From NCBI GenBank assembly GCA_963974915.1, contig CAXBES010000001.1, forward strand, positions 62,001-126,000: a DNA stretch of 64,000 bases, given 5' to 3'. The position numbers and the translations under genes were made by a program. Origin of the DNA: CAXBES01 sp963974915. GTDB lineage: Bacteria > Bacteroidota > Bacteroidia > Flavobacteriales > Flavobacteriaceae. Under the pieces are notes generated by a model. That model had not been told where the DNA came from and searched no databases. It saw only the letters and a list, made by a program, of their open reading frames with translations. This document shows positions 7,989-17,106 of this stretch, piece by piece (the stretch's first letter is position 1; each line of letters begins with the position of its first letter).

Positions 7989-8525
7989 ATGTTTTTTACA
8001 AAATTTATCTTCCAAAAGATTATGGGTTGGACAATTCGTGGGGATTTTGACCAATCTGTTAAGAAATCGGTGGTCATTGTAGCCCCTCACACTAGCAATA
8101 TCGATTTTATTATCTGCTCGTTCACCCGACGAATCCTTAGAACCGAAATTAATTTTGTAGGTAAGAAAGAATTATTCGTCTGGCCAATAGGATGGTATTT
8201 TAGATGGATGGGGGGAGCACCTCTTGATAGAACCAAGGGACAAAATAAAGTAGATGCGATTGCAAAGATCTTTAACAAGCGAAAGGAGTTCAGGCTTGCC
8301 CTGGCTCCGGAAGGTACCCGCAAAAAAGTGGAGCAGTGGAAGTCGGGATATTATTTTATAGCACTTAAGGCAGAGGTTCCTATTATTCCCGTCTCGCTAG
8401 ATTATCCTTCAAAAACCATATCAATAGGAGAGGAGTTTTATCCAACTGGTAATTATCTAGAGGATGAAGCAAAAATAAAAGGGTTCTTTAATGGCTGCAT
8501 AGGAAAAGTTCCTGAAAAATCTTAA
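7989..8525 (+). CDS. 1-acyl-glycerol-3-phosphate acyltransferase-like protein (PlsC family)
   Basis: A 178-residue phospholipid/glycerolipid acyltransferase. Seen: the catalytic HX4D motif as HTSNID near residue 34, FVGKKELFVWPIGWYFRWMGG, a substrate-binding PEGTR motif and the VPIIPVSLDYPSKTI strand. It is shorter than classical PlsC and lacks an N-terminal membrane helix, as in a common Bacteroidota subgroup. It begins 25 bases after the KdsB-KdnB gene, so co-expression with LPS sugar synthesis is likely. The acyl acceptor is unknown. Confidence 0.88.
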   Translation: MFFTKFIFQKIMGWTIRGDFDQSVKKSVVIVAPHTSNIDFIICSFTRRILRTEINFVGKKELFVWPIGWYFRWMGGAPLDRTKGQNKVDAIAKIFNKRKEFRLALAPEGTRKKVEQWKSGYYFIALKAEVPIIPVSLDYPSKTISIGEEFYPTGNYLEDEAKIKGFFNGCIGKVPEKS

Positions 8526-8703
8526 ACACTGTGCTCTCCTTTTAACACTATTTTAGTCTAATTTGATGTTAAAATCTCAAAAAATAATATTCTTAATTAA
8601 TTGATATACAGTAAATTACTGTTAATGTTTAGTTAAGTCGTTTCCAAATTTTCGTGTCTTTTACAATCTATTGTTATCTATGTAAAAAGAAAATTTTGAA
8701 ATT

Positions 8704-9729
8704 ATGAAAAAGATAAAATATTTAACATTTAGTATGATTCTGTCACTATTTATAGTCTCTTGCAGTAGTGATGACGATAACAATGAAATGCCTCCTACCA
8801 ATTTAAGATCGGAACTGTATGCAACAAATAATACCAACGGAAATGTAACCAAATACGATGTAAGTGATATGAATGCTATAACTTCTGAAACGTATTTAAC
8901 ACTATCAACAGATTCAGAAGGGATTTATTTAGATGATTCTAATGACGAACTAACCATCGCATCGAGATCTTTATTACAACTGAATACCTTTGCCGACATA
9001 TCGACTGCGGATGATGGAGTAACACTCAATGCTGGTTTGTCCACAGGTTCAATATTAATAAGCCCTAGAGATATTGCAGTTAGCGGTAATAATTATGTAG
9101 TTTCTGATAACAGTGACGTTGATGGGGATCCAAATACTGAAGATGGAAGATTCTTTGTTTTTACAAGAACAAGTACTGGACTAGAGCTTCGTAATACTAT
9201 TACGGTAGACTTTTCTGTATGGGGAATTGAATTCGTAGGTAATAATTTGTTCGCTATCGTAGATAAAACAAATCAATTAGCAGTGTTTAACAACTTTATA
9301 GCCACAAATACCACCAACACTTCAGTTACCGCTTCGAAAAAAATTGTTATTCAGAGTATAGTTAGAACTCATGGAATTGCATTCGATAATGGTACTATGA
9401 TTCTTACCGACATAGGTGATGCAACGATCGATAGTGATGGTGGCTTTCATATAATCACAGATTTTGAAGCTAAATTTAACGCCTTGGATAATGGAGAAAC
9501 TCTAGTAGTTCAAGATAATCAAATCAGAGTTGCTGGGAGTAGTACTTTTTTAGGTAACCCTGTAGCCGCTGAGTATGACGCTGAGTCCAATACGGTTTTT
9601 ATTGCTGAAAGAGCAAATGGTGGAGGAAGAATTCTTGCATTTACCAACGTAGTAGATGGTGGGAACATAGCACCAACCATAAATAACACGTTAAATGGTG
9701 CATCATCGCTCTATTTTTACAGAGAATAA
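8704..9729 (+). CDS. Surface lipoprotein with beta-propeller-like repeats
   Basis: A 341-residue lipoprotein. The signal peptide ends in lipobox FIVSC with lipidated C20, followed by SSDDDNN, an acidic stretch typical of Bacteroidota surface-export signals. The body is strand-rich, with repeated units of the type LYATNNTNGNVTKYDVS, LFAIVDKTNQLAVFNN and VFIAERANGGGRILAFTN. These suggest an NHL/YncE-like beta-propeller. No catalytic motif is visible. It stands alone, with a strong terminator 20 bases downstream. Ligand unknown. Confidence 0.85.
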   Translation: MKKIKYLTFSMILSLFIVSCSSDDDNNEMPPTNLRSELYATNNTNGNVTKYDVSDMNAITSETYLTLSTDSEGIYLDDSNDELTIASRSLLQLNTFADISTADDGVTLNAGLSTGSILISPRDIAVSGNNYVVSDNSDVDGDPNTEDGRFFVFTRTSTGLELRNTITVDFSVWGIEFVGNNLFAIVDKTNQLAVFNNFIATNTTNTSVTASKKIVIQSIVRTHGIAFDNGTMILTDIGDATIDSDGGFHIITDFEAKFNALDNGETLVVQDNQIRVAGSSTFLGNPVAAEYDAESNTVFIAERANGGGRILAFTNVVDGGNIAPTINNTLNGASSLYFYRE

Positions 9730-9748
9730 TAACACCTATAAAAACATC

Positions 9749-9780
9749 AAAAGCCCTATTTTTTTAATAGGGCTTTTTTA
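9749..9780 (+). terminator. Rho-independent terminator after the lipoprotein gene
   Basis: A 12-bp stem, AAAAGCCCTATT/AATAGGGCTTTT, with a five-T loop and a following T run. The symmetric A/T flanks may let it also serve yebC, which ends convergently at 9797. Confidence 0.85.
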
Positions 9781-9796
9781 AAATTCTATATTTCAT

Positions 9797-10516
9797 CTAC
9801 TCTGTAGATTCTTCCATAGTGTGATATACATTTTGTACATCGTCATCCTCTTCAAGTTTTTCCAATAATTTTTCTACATCGGCTGCTTGCTCCGGTGTCA
9901 CTTTCTTTGTAACCTGCGGAATACGTTCAAACCCTGACGAAAGAATTTCAATGTTATTTCCTTCTAAGTACGATTGAATAGCTCCAAAACTTTCAAAAGG
10001 AGCATAAATGAGCACTCCGTCATCATCTTCAAATATTTCTTCAATTCCGTGATCTATTAATTCCAGTTCAAGTTCTTCCAGATCCAGTCCCTCGCCATTG
10101 ATCCTGAAATTACATGTATGATCGAACATAAAAATAGTTGAGCCTGAAGTTCCAAGGCTTCCGTCGGTTTTATTAAAATAAGACCTAACATTCGCCACTG
10201 TTCTCGTGTTATTATCGGTTGCTGTTTCAATAAGAACAGCGATTCCGTGTTGCGCATAGCCTTCAAACAATACTTCTTTAAAGTCCCCTAAACTTTTGTC
10301 GCTTGCACGTTTTATAGCACGTTCAACATTATCTTTTGGCATGTTAACGGCCTTCGCATTTTGAATGACGGCTCGCAATCTGGCATTAGAATCGGGATCC
10401 GGTCCACCTTCTTTTACCGCCATTACGATATCTTTTCCAATTCTGGTAAACGCTTTAGACATAGCCGACCAGCGTTTCATTTTTCTTGCTTTTCTAAATT
10501 CGAAAGCTCTTCCCAT
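9797..10516 (-). CDS. yebC: YebC/PmpR family protein
   Basis: A 239-residue member of the YebC/PmpR family, described as DNA-binding regulators and, more recently, as factors that help ribosomes through proline-rich stretches. Seen: N-terminal MGRAFEFRKARKMKRWSAMSKAFTRIGKDI, the conserved NARLRAVIQNAKAVNMPKDNVERAI, and an acidic C-terminal half. The length is normal. It has its own promoter in the gap to the pterin dehydratase gene. Confidence 0.95.
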   Translation of the reverse strand: MGRAFEFRKARKMKRWSAMSKAFTRIGKDIVMAVKEGGPDPDSNARLRAVIQNAKAVNMPKDNVERAIKRASDKSLGDFKEVLFEGYAQHGIAVLIETATDNNTRTVANVRSYFNKTDGSLGTSGSTIFMFDHTCNFRINGEGLDLEELELELIDHGIEEIFEDDDGVLIYAPFESFGAIQSYLEGNNIEILSSGFERIPQVTKKVTPEQAADVEKLLEKLEEDDDVQNVYHTMEESTE

Positions 10517-10579
10517 TCTATAAAGTATTTTTATTAGAAATTATATAAGTTGATAAACTCAAGTTCTATTAATTCAAAC

Positions 10580-10612
10580 CAAATATAGAAATTCCAAATA
10601 ATTAGTTCAAAA
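10580..10612 (-). promoter_or_regulatory. Promoter of yebC
   Basis: Minus strand: TTTTTG, 20 bases, then TATATTTG (10580-10587), an exact match to TTG-N17-23-TAnnTTTG. The expected start near 10573 gives a leader of about 57 bases. Confidence 0.6.
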
Positions 10613-10628
10613 ATGTGATCAAATAATT

Positions 10629-10910
10629 CTAGCTCACCAGACTATCTATAATTCCTGCCAATTTAAAGTCTTTTTCGGTTACACCCCCGGCATCATGTGT
10701 GGAAAGAGAGATAGAGAGTGTGTTGTACACATTACTCCAATCCGGGTGATGGCCCATTTCTTCAGCTTCAAAAGCGATGCGGGTCATAATTGAGAATGCA
10801 TCTTTAAATGTTTCAAATTCTAAAGAAGTATGAATTGCATTGTCACCATAGTCCCAGCCATCAAATTCTTTTAGGCGTTCATTTATTTCTTTTTCAGTTA
10901 AAGCTTTCAT
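10629..10910 (-). CDS. phhB: 4a-hydroxytetrahydrobiopterin dehydratase
   Basis: A 93-residue pterin-4a-carbinolamine dehydratase, which recycles the pterin cofactor after aromatic amino acid hydroxylation. Seen: LKEFDGWDYGDNAI, FEAEEMGHHPDWSNVYN with the catalytic His pair, and LSTHDAGGVTEKDFKLA. The length is typical. It starts one base after the stop of the dehydrogenase gene upstream and closes the gcvT-glsA operon. No phenylalanine hydroxylase is in the window. Confidence 0.95.
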   Translation of the reverse strand: MKALTEKEINERLKEFDGWDYGDNAIHTSLEFETFKDAFSIMTRIAFEAEEMGHHPDWSNVYNTLSISLSTHDAGGVTEKDFKLAGIIDSLVS

Positions 10911-10911
10911 A

Positions 10912-11772
10912 TTAATTGTTTTTTAAAGTGATAATTTCGTCTTTTAAGGTGCTTTCGTCAATTACTTCGGAAACACTTATCTTATAAACTGCCGGTAATT
11001 TGTTTTTCTTCGGAAGTATCGCTAAGTAACTATCGTCATTTCGTCTGTAAACACTTTTGAAAATAGGGGAGTTATCTCCTAATTTCGAGGTGATCTCCCT
11101 AAAAAGATCTTCGTGATGTACCATATCATTACTTGCTAAATGATAGATTCCGTCCAACTGTCTGTTTATAATATAATGAATTTGTTGCGCAATCTTACTA
11201 GCTGTTGTAATACTTATGATCAAATTTGGGAATACATCAAACTCTGCATTAATTTTTATTGAGTTTCTTAGCTGCACAATTCGGGGTGAATTAATTCCTA
11301 ATACCATAGGAAGCCTTAATATAGTTGTTTGAGCGGGAATTTGTTCTAACAGCATTTTTTCTACCGAAATCTTAAACTTACCGTAATTACTTTCAGCTAT
11401 AGGTCTATCATACTCATACGATGGCAAGTCGAATTTTCCATCAAAAACCGAAGCACTTGATAAATATATAAGTTTAAAGTTATGGTTTGCTAAGGCGTAT
11501 TCACATAAGGTTCTATGTGCCTCAAACTGTTTTTTAAAATCCCCTCTAAGGCTTGATATTACAATGGTGGGCTGAATGGTGCGTAGTAAGTCATTTAGGT
11601 CTAAGTGACCTAAACAAAACTTATGATACACTTGATTATCGCCATATTCAACTGCATTAGTGCAGTATGTGCCGTAAACTTCAAAATAGGAATCCAATTC
11701 TCTGAATATGGTTCGACCAATAAATCCGCTAGCTCCCAGAATAAGTATTCTATGTTTTGATGTTTGTTTCAT
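10912..11772 (-). CDS. NAD(P)-dependent sugar epimerase/reductase-like protein (SDR, RmlD-like)
   Basis: A 286-residue extended short-chain dehydrogenase. Seen: an N-terminal Rossmann motif ILGASGFIGRTIF, an active-site-like Y-x3-K as YGKFK (after SSASVFDGKF and ESNYG), and a HEDLF region near the end. This resembles RmlD/NAD-dependent epimerases, but the substrate is not evident. It sits inside an operon with glutaminase and pterin dehydratase, 13 bases after glsA. Confidence 0.82.
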   Translation of the reverse strand: MKQTSKHRILILGASGFIGRTIFRELDSYFEVYGTYCTNAVEYGDNQVYHKFCLGHLDLNDLLRTIQPTIVISSLRGDFKKQFEAHRTLCEYALANHNFKLIYLSSASVFDGKFDLPSYEYDRPIAESNYGKFKISVEKMLLEQIPAQTTILRLPMVLGINSPRIVQLRNSIKINAEFDVFPNLIISITTASKIAQQIHYIINRQLDGIYHLASNDMVHHEDLFREITSKLGDNSPIFKSVYRRNDDSYLAILPKKNKLPAVYKISVSEVIDESTLKDEIITLKNN

Positions 11773-11785
11773 TTGGGGAGTTAAA

Positions 11786-12700
11786 CTAAAATATTGATTT
11801 TCCGGATTTGGTCGTGAATTGTTCTAAAGCAAGCATCCCGAGGTACGAGTTTCCTTTGGGGTTGAGTCCGGGAGACCAAATAGTAATGGTAAATTCGTTG
11901 GGCAAAAGTGCTACGATCCCGCCTCCAACACCACTTTTCCCCGGTAATCCAACTTCAAAGGCGAATTCGCCTGCTTCGTCGTAAAATCCGCAGGTAAGCA
12001 TGATCGCATTTATCCTTTTTACTTGTGTTAGAGTTAGATGGCTCACTTCTCGCATACATTTACCGCGATTTGCAAAGAGATAAAAAGCATTAGACACCTG
12101 TGCACAATTCATTTCCAACGAGCACTGGTGAAAATAAAAATCCAGCACAGTTTCAACATCATTTTTTAAGTTACCAAACGATTTAAGAAGATTAGCCGTA
12201 GCATAATTTACGAAACCGGTGTGCTTTTCTGATAGCGCCACCTTACTATTATAATTAATAGATTGGTCGTTCGAAATGTCCCGAACAAATTGCAAAAATT
12301 CTTTCTTCGGTTCTTTTAATTCGGACACCAAAATATCTGCAATTACTATCGCACCTGCATTTATTAAGGGATTCCTTGGAATTCCTTCTTCTAATTCTAA
12401 AAGGGATAGATGATTGAAGGGATCTCCCGAAGGCTCTACATCCATTCTGTCCCAAACTTTTGTTCCAATTAACTGAAGCGCCTTAGATAATGTAAGCACT
12501 TTAGAAATACTCTGTATTGAAAATGGGATGTCCCAATCGCCATTCATTGCGTTTTCTCCACCAATAACATTTAAATATATCCCAAAATGACTCTTATCAA
12601 CATTTGCTAATTCGGGAATATAAGCTGCGACTCTTCCGGTATCTTCTATCTTGTTTAAGTTAGTCCGTATTTCATTTAAGATCGCCTGGTAGTCTTGCAT
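11786..12700 (-). CDS. glsA: Glutaminase (GlsA/YbaS family)
   Basis: Hydrolyses L-glutamine to glutamate and ammonia. The protein has 304 residues, normal for the serine-dependent bacterial glutaminase. Seen: the catalytic S-x-x-K in PFSIQSISKVLTL, PRNPLINAGAI, FYFHQCSLEMNC and the C-terminal GLPGKSGVGGGIVALLP. The ATG lies one base beyond the gcvT stop, so the two are tightly coupled. Confidence 0.95.
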   Translation of the reverse strand: MQDYQAILNEIRTNLNKIEDTGRVAAYIPELANVDKSHFGIYLNVIGGENAMNGDWDIPFSIQSISKVLTLSKALQLIGTKVWDRMDVEPSGDPFNHLSLLELEEGIPRNPLINAGAIVIADILVSELKEPKKEFLQFVRDISNDQSINYNSKVALSEKHTGFVNYATANLLKSFGNLKNDVETVLDFYFHQCSLEMNCAQVSNAFYLFANRGKCMREVSHLTLTQVKRINAIMLTCGFYDEAGEFAFEVGLPGKSGVGGGIVALLPNEFTITIWSPGLNPKGNSYLGMLALEQFTTKSGKSIF

Positions 12701-12701
12701 A

Positions 12702-13784
12702 TTACGCTTTGTAAAATGGAAGTTTTACCACTGTTGCGGGAACGGCGTTCTTCCTAATTTGAATGTATATAACACTTCCAACGTCCTTGAAAATTGTAGG
12801 TACATAACCTAAACCTATCCCTTTACCCATAGACGGAGACATGGTGCCGCTGGTAACGACTCCTATTTTATTCCCATTGCTATCTACAATGTCGTATCCT
12901 TGTCTTGGGATACCTCTTTCGTTTAATTCGAAAGCTATTAACTTTCTTTCGGGACCTTGCTCTTTTTCCTTTTTTAATGCTTCCGAGTTGATAAAATCTT
13001 TCGAGAATTTCGTGATCCATCCCAAACCGGCCTCAATGGGAGATGTGGTGTCGTCGATATCGTTTCCGTAGAGACAATAACCCATCTCAAGTCTTAGTGT
13101 ATCACGCGCAGCTAAACCAATCGGTTTAATGCCATATTCGGCTCCGGCTTCCATTACTTTATTCCAAACTTGTTCAACTTCGCTATTTTTACAGTAAATT
13201 TCAAAACCACCGCTTCCGGTATAACCCGTTGCACTTATAATTACGTGTTCTATTCCGGCAAAATCTGATACCTTAAAGGTGTAAAATTTTATTACTGAAA
13301 GGTCTTCCGAAGTAAGAGACTGCATGGCTTCGATCGCCTTAGGACCCTGAATAGCAAGTAAAGAATAATCTTCCGAGAGATCTTTCATTTCGGCATTCAT
13401 ACTATTGTGACTGCTGATCCAATTCCAGTCTTTTTCAATATTTGAAGCATTTACAACGAGTAACCACTGGTCTTCCTTTATTCTATATACAATAAGATCA
13501 TCAACTATACCGCCCGTTTCATTTGGTAAACAGCTGTATTGTGCTTGTCCGTCGACTAATTTAGAAGCATCATTGCTGGAGACTTTTTGAATTAATTCTA
13601 ATGCATTTGGACCCTCAATAAGGAATTCACCCATGTGTGATACATCAAAAACTCCAACCCCGTTTCTCACAGTTTCGTGTTCAGCATTAACTCCTTCGTA
13701 AGAAACCGGCATGTTGTAGTCGGCAAACGGTACTAATTTAGCTCCTAATTGTTCGTGTATATGTGTAAGTGCAGTATTTTTCAT
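12702..13784 (-). CDS. gcvT: Aminomethyltransferase, glycine cleavage system T protein
   Basis: A 360-residue T-protein that transfers the methylene group of glycine to tetrahydrofolate. Seen: FDVSHMGEF near residue 47, YRIKEDQWLLVVNASNIEKDWNW, SATGYTGSGGFEIYC, the folate-region GLAARDTLRLEMGYCLYGND, and C-terminal GVVTSGTMSPSMGKGIGLGYV. The length is normal. First gene of a leftward operon, with a good promoter just upstream. GcvH and GcvP are elsewhere. Confidence 0.96.
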   Translation of the reverse strand: MKNTALTHIHEQLGAKLVPFADYNMPVSYEGVNAEHETVRNGVGVFDVSHMGEFLIEGPNALELIQKVSSNDASKLVDGQAQYSCLPNETGGIVDDLIVYRIKEDQWLLVVNASNIEKDWNWISSHNSMNAEMKDLSEDYSLLAIQGPKAIEAMQSLTSEDLSVIKFYTFKVSDFAGIEHVIISATGYTGSGGFEIYCKNSEVEQVWNKVMEAGAEYGIKPIGLAARDTLRLEMGYCLYGNDIDDTTSPIEAGLGWITKFSKDFINSEALKKEKEQGPERKLIAFELNERGIPRQGYDIVDSNGNKIGVVTSGTMSPSMGKGIGLGYVPTIFKDVGSVIYIQIRKNAVPATVVKLPFYKA

Positions 13785-13812
13785 TCTAAAATGGATTGCT
13801 TAATAATGATTG

Positions 13813-13847
13813 CAAATGTATAAATTAAGGTCTATCTAACCATCAAA
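13813..13847 (-). promoter_or_regulatory. Promoter of the gcvT-glsA-SDR-phhB operon
   Basis: Minus strand: TTTTG, 23 bases, then TACATTTG (13813-13820), an exact -7 box at the upper limit of normal spacing. The box is about 29 bases from the gcvT start codon. Confidence 0.55.
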
Positions 13848-13971
13848 ACTACTTCTAATTAAGAATAATTTTTATCGGGTATTTCTTATATCTTTTATTA
13901 TTAAATTATGCTTCAGAATAATTCCGAAATTATTATACTCGATCTATATAACGCCATGATTTCTGTGGGTG

Positions 13972-14000
13972 TTGTTTCAAAAGTATTATTTTTACATTTC
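13972..14000 (+). promoter_or_regulatory. Candidate promoter of the NAD(P)HX repair gene
   Basis: TTG (13972-13974), 18 bases, then TACATTTC (13993-14000), one mismatch from TAnnTTTG, 54 bases before the start codon. The rest of the 270-base gap 13785-14054 shows only AT-rich sequence with a short imperfect AATAATTCCGAAATTATT palindrome near 13919. Confidence 0.35.
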
Positions 14001-14054
14001 CGAAGAAAAAGCAATCATCGTTAAAATTATCCCCACTTACATTGGGAAGCACCT

Positions 14055-15590
14055 ATGAAAATATTCTCTACTCAACAGCTTCAAGAAGCCGACAAGCAAA
14101 CTACCGAAAAGCATGGAATTAGCTCAATAGATCTAATGGAAAATGCCGGAACTCAAATTTTTAACTGGCTCCATCAACGAATGCAAGGTGCACAGGTTCC
14201 TATTCATATTTTTTGTGGAATTGGGAATAACGGTGGAGACGGACTGGTCGTTGGGCGGTTACTTATTAACCATGGTTATAATGTGAATATTTACATTGCG
14301 AATTTCACTGACAAGCGTTCAAAATGTTTTTTAATCAATTATGATCGCGTTAAGGACATAACTAAAAAATGGCCTGTTTTAATGACTTCGGAAGAGGATT
14401 TCCCGGAGATCAACCCCGAAGATATTATTATAGATGCGCTCTTCGGGATAGGTCTGAACAGACCTCCTGAAGGTTGGGTAAAAGAGTTAATCCTTTATCT
14501 TAATAGTAAGAAGTCTTTTAAATTAGCGATAGATATCCCAAGTGGTTTATACGCTAATCAACCTGTGTCCGATTTTGAAGCGGTCTTAAGAGCTAATCAT
14601 ACACTTACCTTTCAAGCTCCAAAACTGGCCTTTTTCTTACCCGAAACCGGGAAGTTTGTGACTTACTTCGAGGTTTTGGATATTGGTTTAGATCCCGAGT
14701 ATTTACATAATACTCAGGGTTTAGCGCAATTAATTGGAAAAATTGAAGCACAGCAGTTTTATCGACAGAGGGAAAAATATGCCCATAAAGGCAATTATGG
14801 TCATACGTTGATCATTGCAGGTAGTTATGGAAAAATTGGTGCCGCAACCTTGTCGGCTAAAGCAGCCTTCAGAATTGGTGCCGGTTTGGTAAGCTGTTTT
14901 GTTCCTGAATGTGGTTACAACATCATGCAAACATCGGTTCCCGAGGCGATGGTTTTAACTGATAAAGAAGATGATCTTATTACCGAGATCGAATATGATT
15001 TCGAGCCTTCGGCTATTGCGGTTGGAATGGGAATTGGAATAAAACCCGAGACGGTGAAGGCATTAAAAACCTTGTTAGCTAATACAGAAACTCCTTTGGT
15101 GATAGATGCCGATGCCTTAAATTGTATTTCAGAAAATAACGAGCTATTAGGATTACTTCCGAAACATTCAATACTTACACCGCATCCGGGCGAATTGGCA
15201 CGGTTAATAGGGGAGTGGAACGATGATTATGAAAAAATAGAAATGGTTAAAGCATTTTCTAAGAAGTACGATGTTCTGGTTGTTGTTAAAGGGTCTAATA
15301 CGCTCACTGTTTTAGCCGATGCAATTTATATAAATACCACGGGTAATCCGGGTATGGCAACGGCGGGAAGTGGTGATGCATTGTCCGGCGCAATCGCCGG
15401 TCTTTTATCACAGGGTTATGACCCACTTATGGCGGCAGTATTTGCAGTTTATTTGCACGGGAGTGCAGGGAATATCGTTGCGCAGGAAATTGGTTATGAG
15501 TCTGTGATGGCTGGTGATATAATTGACGCTTTTGGCGCTGCCTATTTAACATTGTTTGAACAGGAAACTCCTCCTCAGGAAAGTAAATAA
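14055..15590 (+). CDS. nnrD: Bifunctional NAD(P)H-hydrate epimerase / ADP-dependent NAD(P)H-hydrate dehydratase
   Basis: Repairs hydrated NADH and NADPH. The 511 residues cover both domains. The N-terminal epimerase (YjeF_N, about 1-215) has GNNGGDGLVVGRLL and DALFGIGLNRP. The C-terminal dehydratase (YjeF_C, about 230-500) has AGSYGKIGAATLSAKAAFR, DADALNCI, LTPHPGELARL, and GNPGMATAGSGDALSGAIAGLL with the catalytic Asp. Full length, single frame. The start was chosen at the ATG giving MKIFSTQQLQEADK, the usual epimerase N-terminus. Confidence 0.96.
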   Translation: MKIFSTQQLQEADKQTTEKHGISSIDLMENAGTQIFNWLHQRMQGAQVPIHIFCGIGNNGGDGLVVGRLLINHGYNVNIYIANFTDKRSKCFLINYDRVKDITKKWPVLMTSEEDFPEINPEDIIIDALFGIGLNRPPEGWVKELILYLNSKKSFKLAIDIPSGLYANQPVSDFEAVLRANHTLTFQAPKLAFFLPETGKFVTYFEVLDIGLDPEYLHNTQGLAQLIGKIEAQQFYRQREKYAHKGNYGHTLIIAGSYGKIGAATLSAKAAFRIGAGLVSCFVPECGYNIMQTSVPEAMVLTDKEDDLITEIEYDFEPSAIAVGMGIGIKPETVKALKTLLANTETPLVIDADALNCISENNELLGLLPKHSILTPHPGELARLIGEWNDDYEKIEMVKAFSKKYDVLVVVKGSNTLTVLADAIYINTTGNPGMATAGSGDALSGAIAGLLSQGYDPLMAAVFAVYLHGSAGNIVAQEIGYESVMAGDIIDAFGAAYLTLFEQETPPQESK

Positions 15591-15591
15591 A

Positions 15592-15645
15592 AAGACCTTT
15601 CAGAAGATATTAAAATTATCATACTAAAAGGTCTTAAGTGTGTTT
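15592..15645. terminator. Possible bidirectional terminator between nnrD and the thioredoxin-like gene
   Basis: The 9-bp inverted repeat AAGACCTTT/AAAGGTCTT encloses a 36-base loop in the short gap between convergent genes. The loop is long and there is no T run, so this is weak. Confidence 0.3.
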
Positions 15646-15655
15646 TGTGTGATCT

Positions 15656-16999
15656 CTAAATCAATTCTTCGAGCATTTCGGTTAATTTTGGATCTGACGG
15701 GCGTGGTGCATCTGCCGAAATAATATTTCCTTCAGTATCTAAAATAATAAATCTTGGAATTCCCAGTATGCCATAGTCGGCCAAAAACTGCGATTTCCAA
15801 TCGTTGTCGGCAAAAAGTTGAATCCCGCCCAATTCTTTTTCTTCGATCATCGATCTCCAAGTTTCGTATTCACTTTTTCTATCAATCGAAATACTCACGA
15901 ACGCGACATTTTTAGACGAAAATTCTTTTTCTACTTCTTTTAAGGCAGGAATTTCTCTAATACATGGTCCACACCAGGTAGCCCAAACATCTATATAGAT
16001 AATTTTTCCTTTAAGATCGTCCAGACTTGTAGTTCCACCTTTAAAATTTTCGTAATTAAAGGAGGGAGATGGGTTACCTTTGGTAATAGTTTTTAGCAGA
16101 TCATATCTTGCTGTAATAGCAGCGAGATTATCGGAATTAGAATTACTTTTTTTATAAATATTATAAGCTTCGTCCAGGTTCTCATCAGGTTTTAAGCCAA
16201 ACTCTAAAAAGTTAGTCATTAAGAGATCCTTGGCATATCCGTCGGGAAGATTCTCATCCACTTTCTTTAGGTAGCCTACAGTGCCGCTATCTCCGGCCAA
16301 CCGACTGAAGTGAGTATTCAGCATATTTTGATAAGCGATAGAATTTCTGAAGGTGGTTGTGTCTGCAAAATTCACATCTTTAATGGGTTCATAAAACTTG
16401 CCGGATACTGTAAAATCCTTGTCTCCGGTTAAATATCGATGGTATTCTTCGTAAACTTCTAAATTGGTAGTGAACCCAAATTTATTTTCTCTGGATTCGA
16501 GATCAGTAAAATTCTCATTTGGAATTTTACTAACTTTTAAAAGGCTATCGTATTTCTCATTTTGTTTAATTAATTCTGCAGAGAACTCTTCTTCAGGGAG
16601 GCTATACATCTTCTCAAAATCCTTGTTTCCCTCATCCATTAAGAACTTTGTAGCCAGATAGTTGTTTTCGGCAGCCAGATCCCCGCCATACGCCAATGTT
16701 TCGTCAAAACGCATGGCATCAAGGTTTACAACTAAAGTTTTCCCTTTTTCAAGGTACATCGCTGTACGTTCTCTATTTATATAAAGTTCGTAATAGCCAT
16801 TCTCTTTTATATCTAGTGTGTCTGCAAATTTTCCATCGGTGCCAATGGGTAATTTCGCTTCAAAATCCTTTCCACTTATGATGGCTTCCTCGGCTACACT
16901 GTTCTTTATCATTCCGTCAAAAATAACGTAAGAAGGTTTCTCTTCTTCCTGACAAGAAATAAGAAGAACCAATGCACTTAAAATTAATAACTGTTTCAT
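15656..16999 (-). CDS. TlpA-like thioredoxin-fold lipoprotein
   Basis: A 447-residue periplasmic lipoprotein (lipobox LLISC, lipidated C16) with a DUF4369-like N-terminal region, a helical middle and a C-terminal TlpA/AhpC-type thioredoxin domain. Seen: the redox site WCGPC with C343 and C346 in IDVWATWCGPCIREIPALKE, and the cis-Pro region GILGIPRFIILD. It probably reduces or isomerises disulfides in envelope proteins. Many such paralogues occur in flavobacteria, so the substrate cannot be named. It is convergent with nnrD. Confidence 0.9.
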   Translation of the reverse strand: MKQLLILSALVLLISCQEEEKPSYVIFDGMIKNSVAEEAIISGKDFEAKLPIGTDGKFADTLDIKENGYYELYINRERTAMYLEKGKTLVVNLDAMRFDETLAYGGDLAAENNYLATKFLMDEGNKDFEKMYSLPEEEFSAELIKQNEKYDSLLKVSKIPNENFTDLESRENKFGFTTNLEVYEEYHRYLTGDKDFTVSGKFYEPIKDVNFADTTTFRNSIAYQNMLNTHFSRLAGDSGTVGYLKKVDENLPDGYAKDLLMTNFLEFGLKPDENLDEAYNIYKKSNSNSDNLAAITARYDLLKTITKGNPSPSFNYENFKGGTTSLDDLKGKIIYIDVWATWCGPCIREIPALKEVEKEFSSKNVAFVSISIDRKSEYETWRSMIEEKELGGIQLFADNDWKSQFLADYGILGIPRFIILDTEGNIISADAPRPSDPKLTEMLEELI

Positions 17000-17075
17000 T
17001 GAGAATATATTTAATACGGTAATTTAGAAATTTAAACAGGTAAATATAAATAATAAAACCTTAACTAGAATTTGG

Positions 17076-17083
17076 TATTTTTG
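17076..17083 (+). promoter_or_regulatory. -7 promoter box of hutH
   Basis: TATTTTTG is an exact TAnnTTTG match 24 bases before the start codon. No TTG is found at the -33 distance. Confidence 0.4.
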
Positions 17084-17106
17084 CTATTCATGAATTTAAA
17101 CTAGAA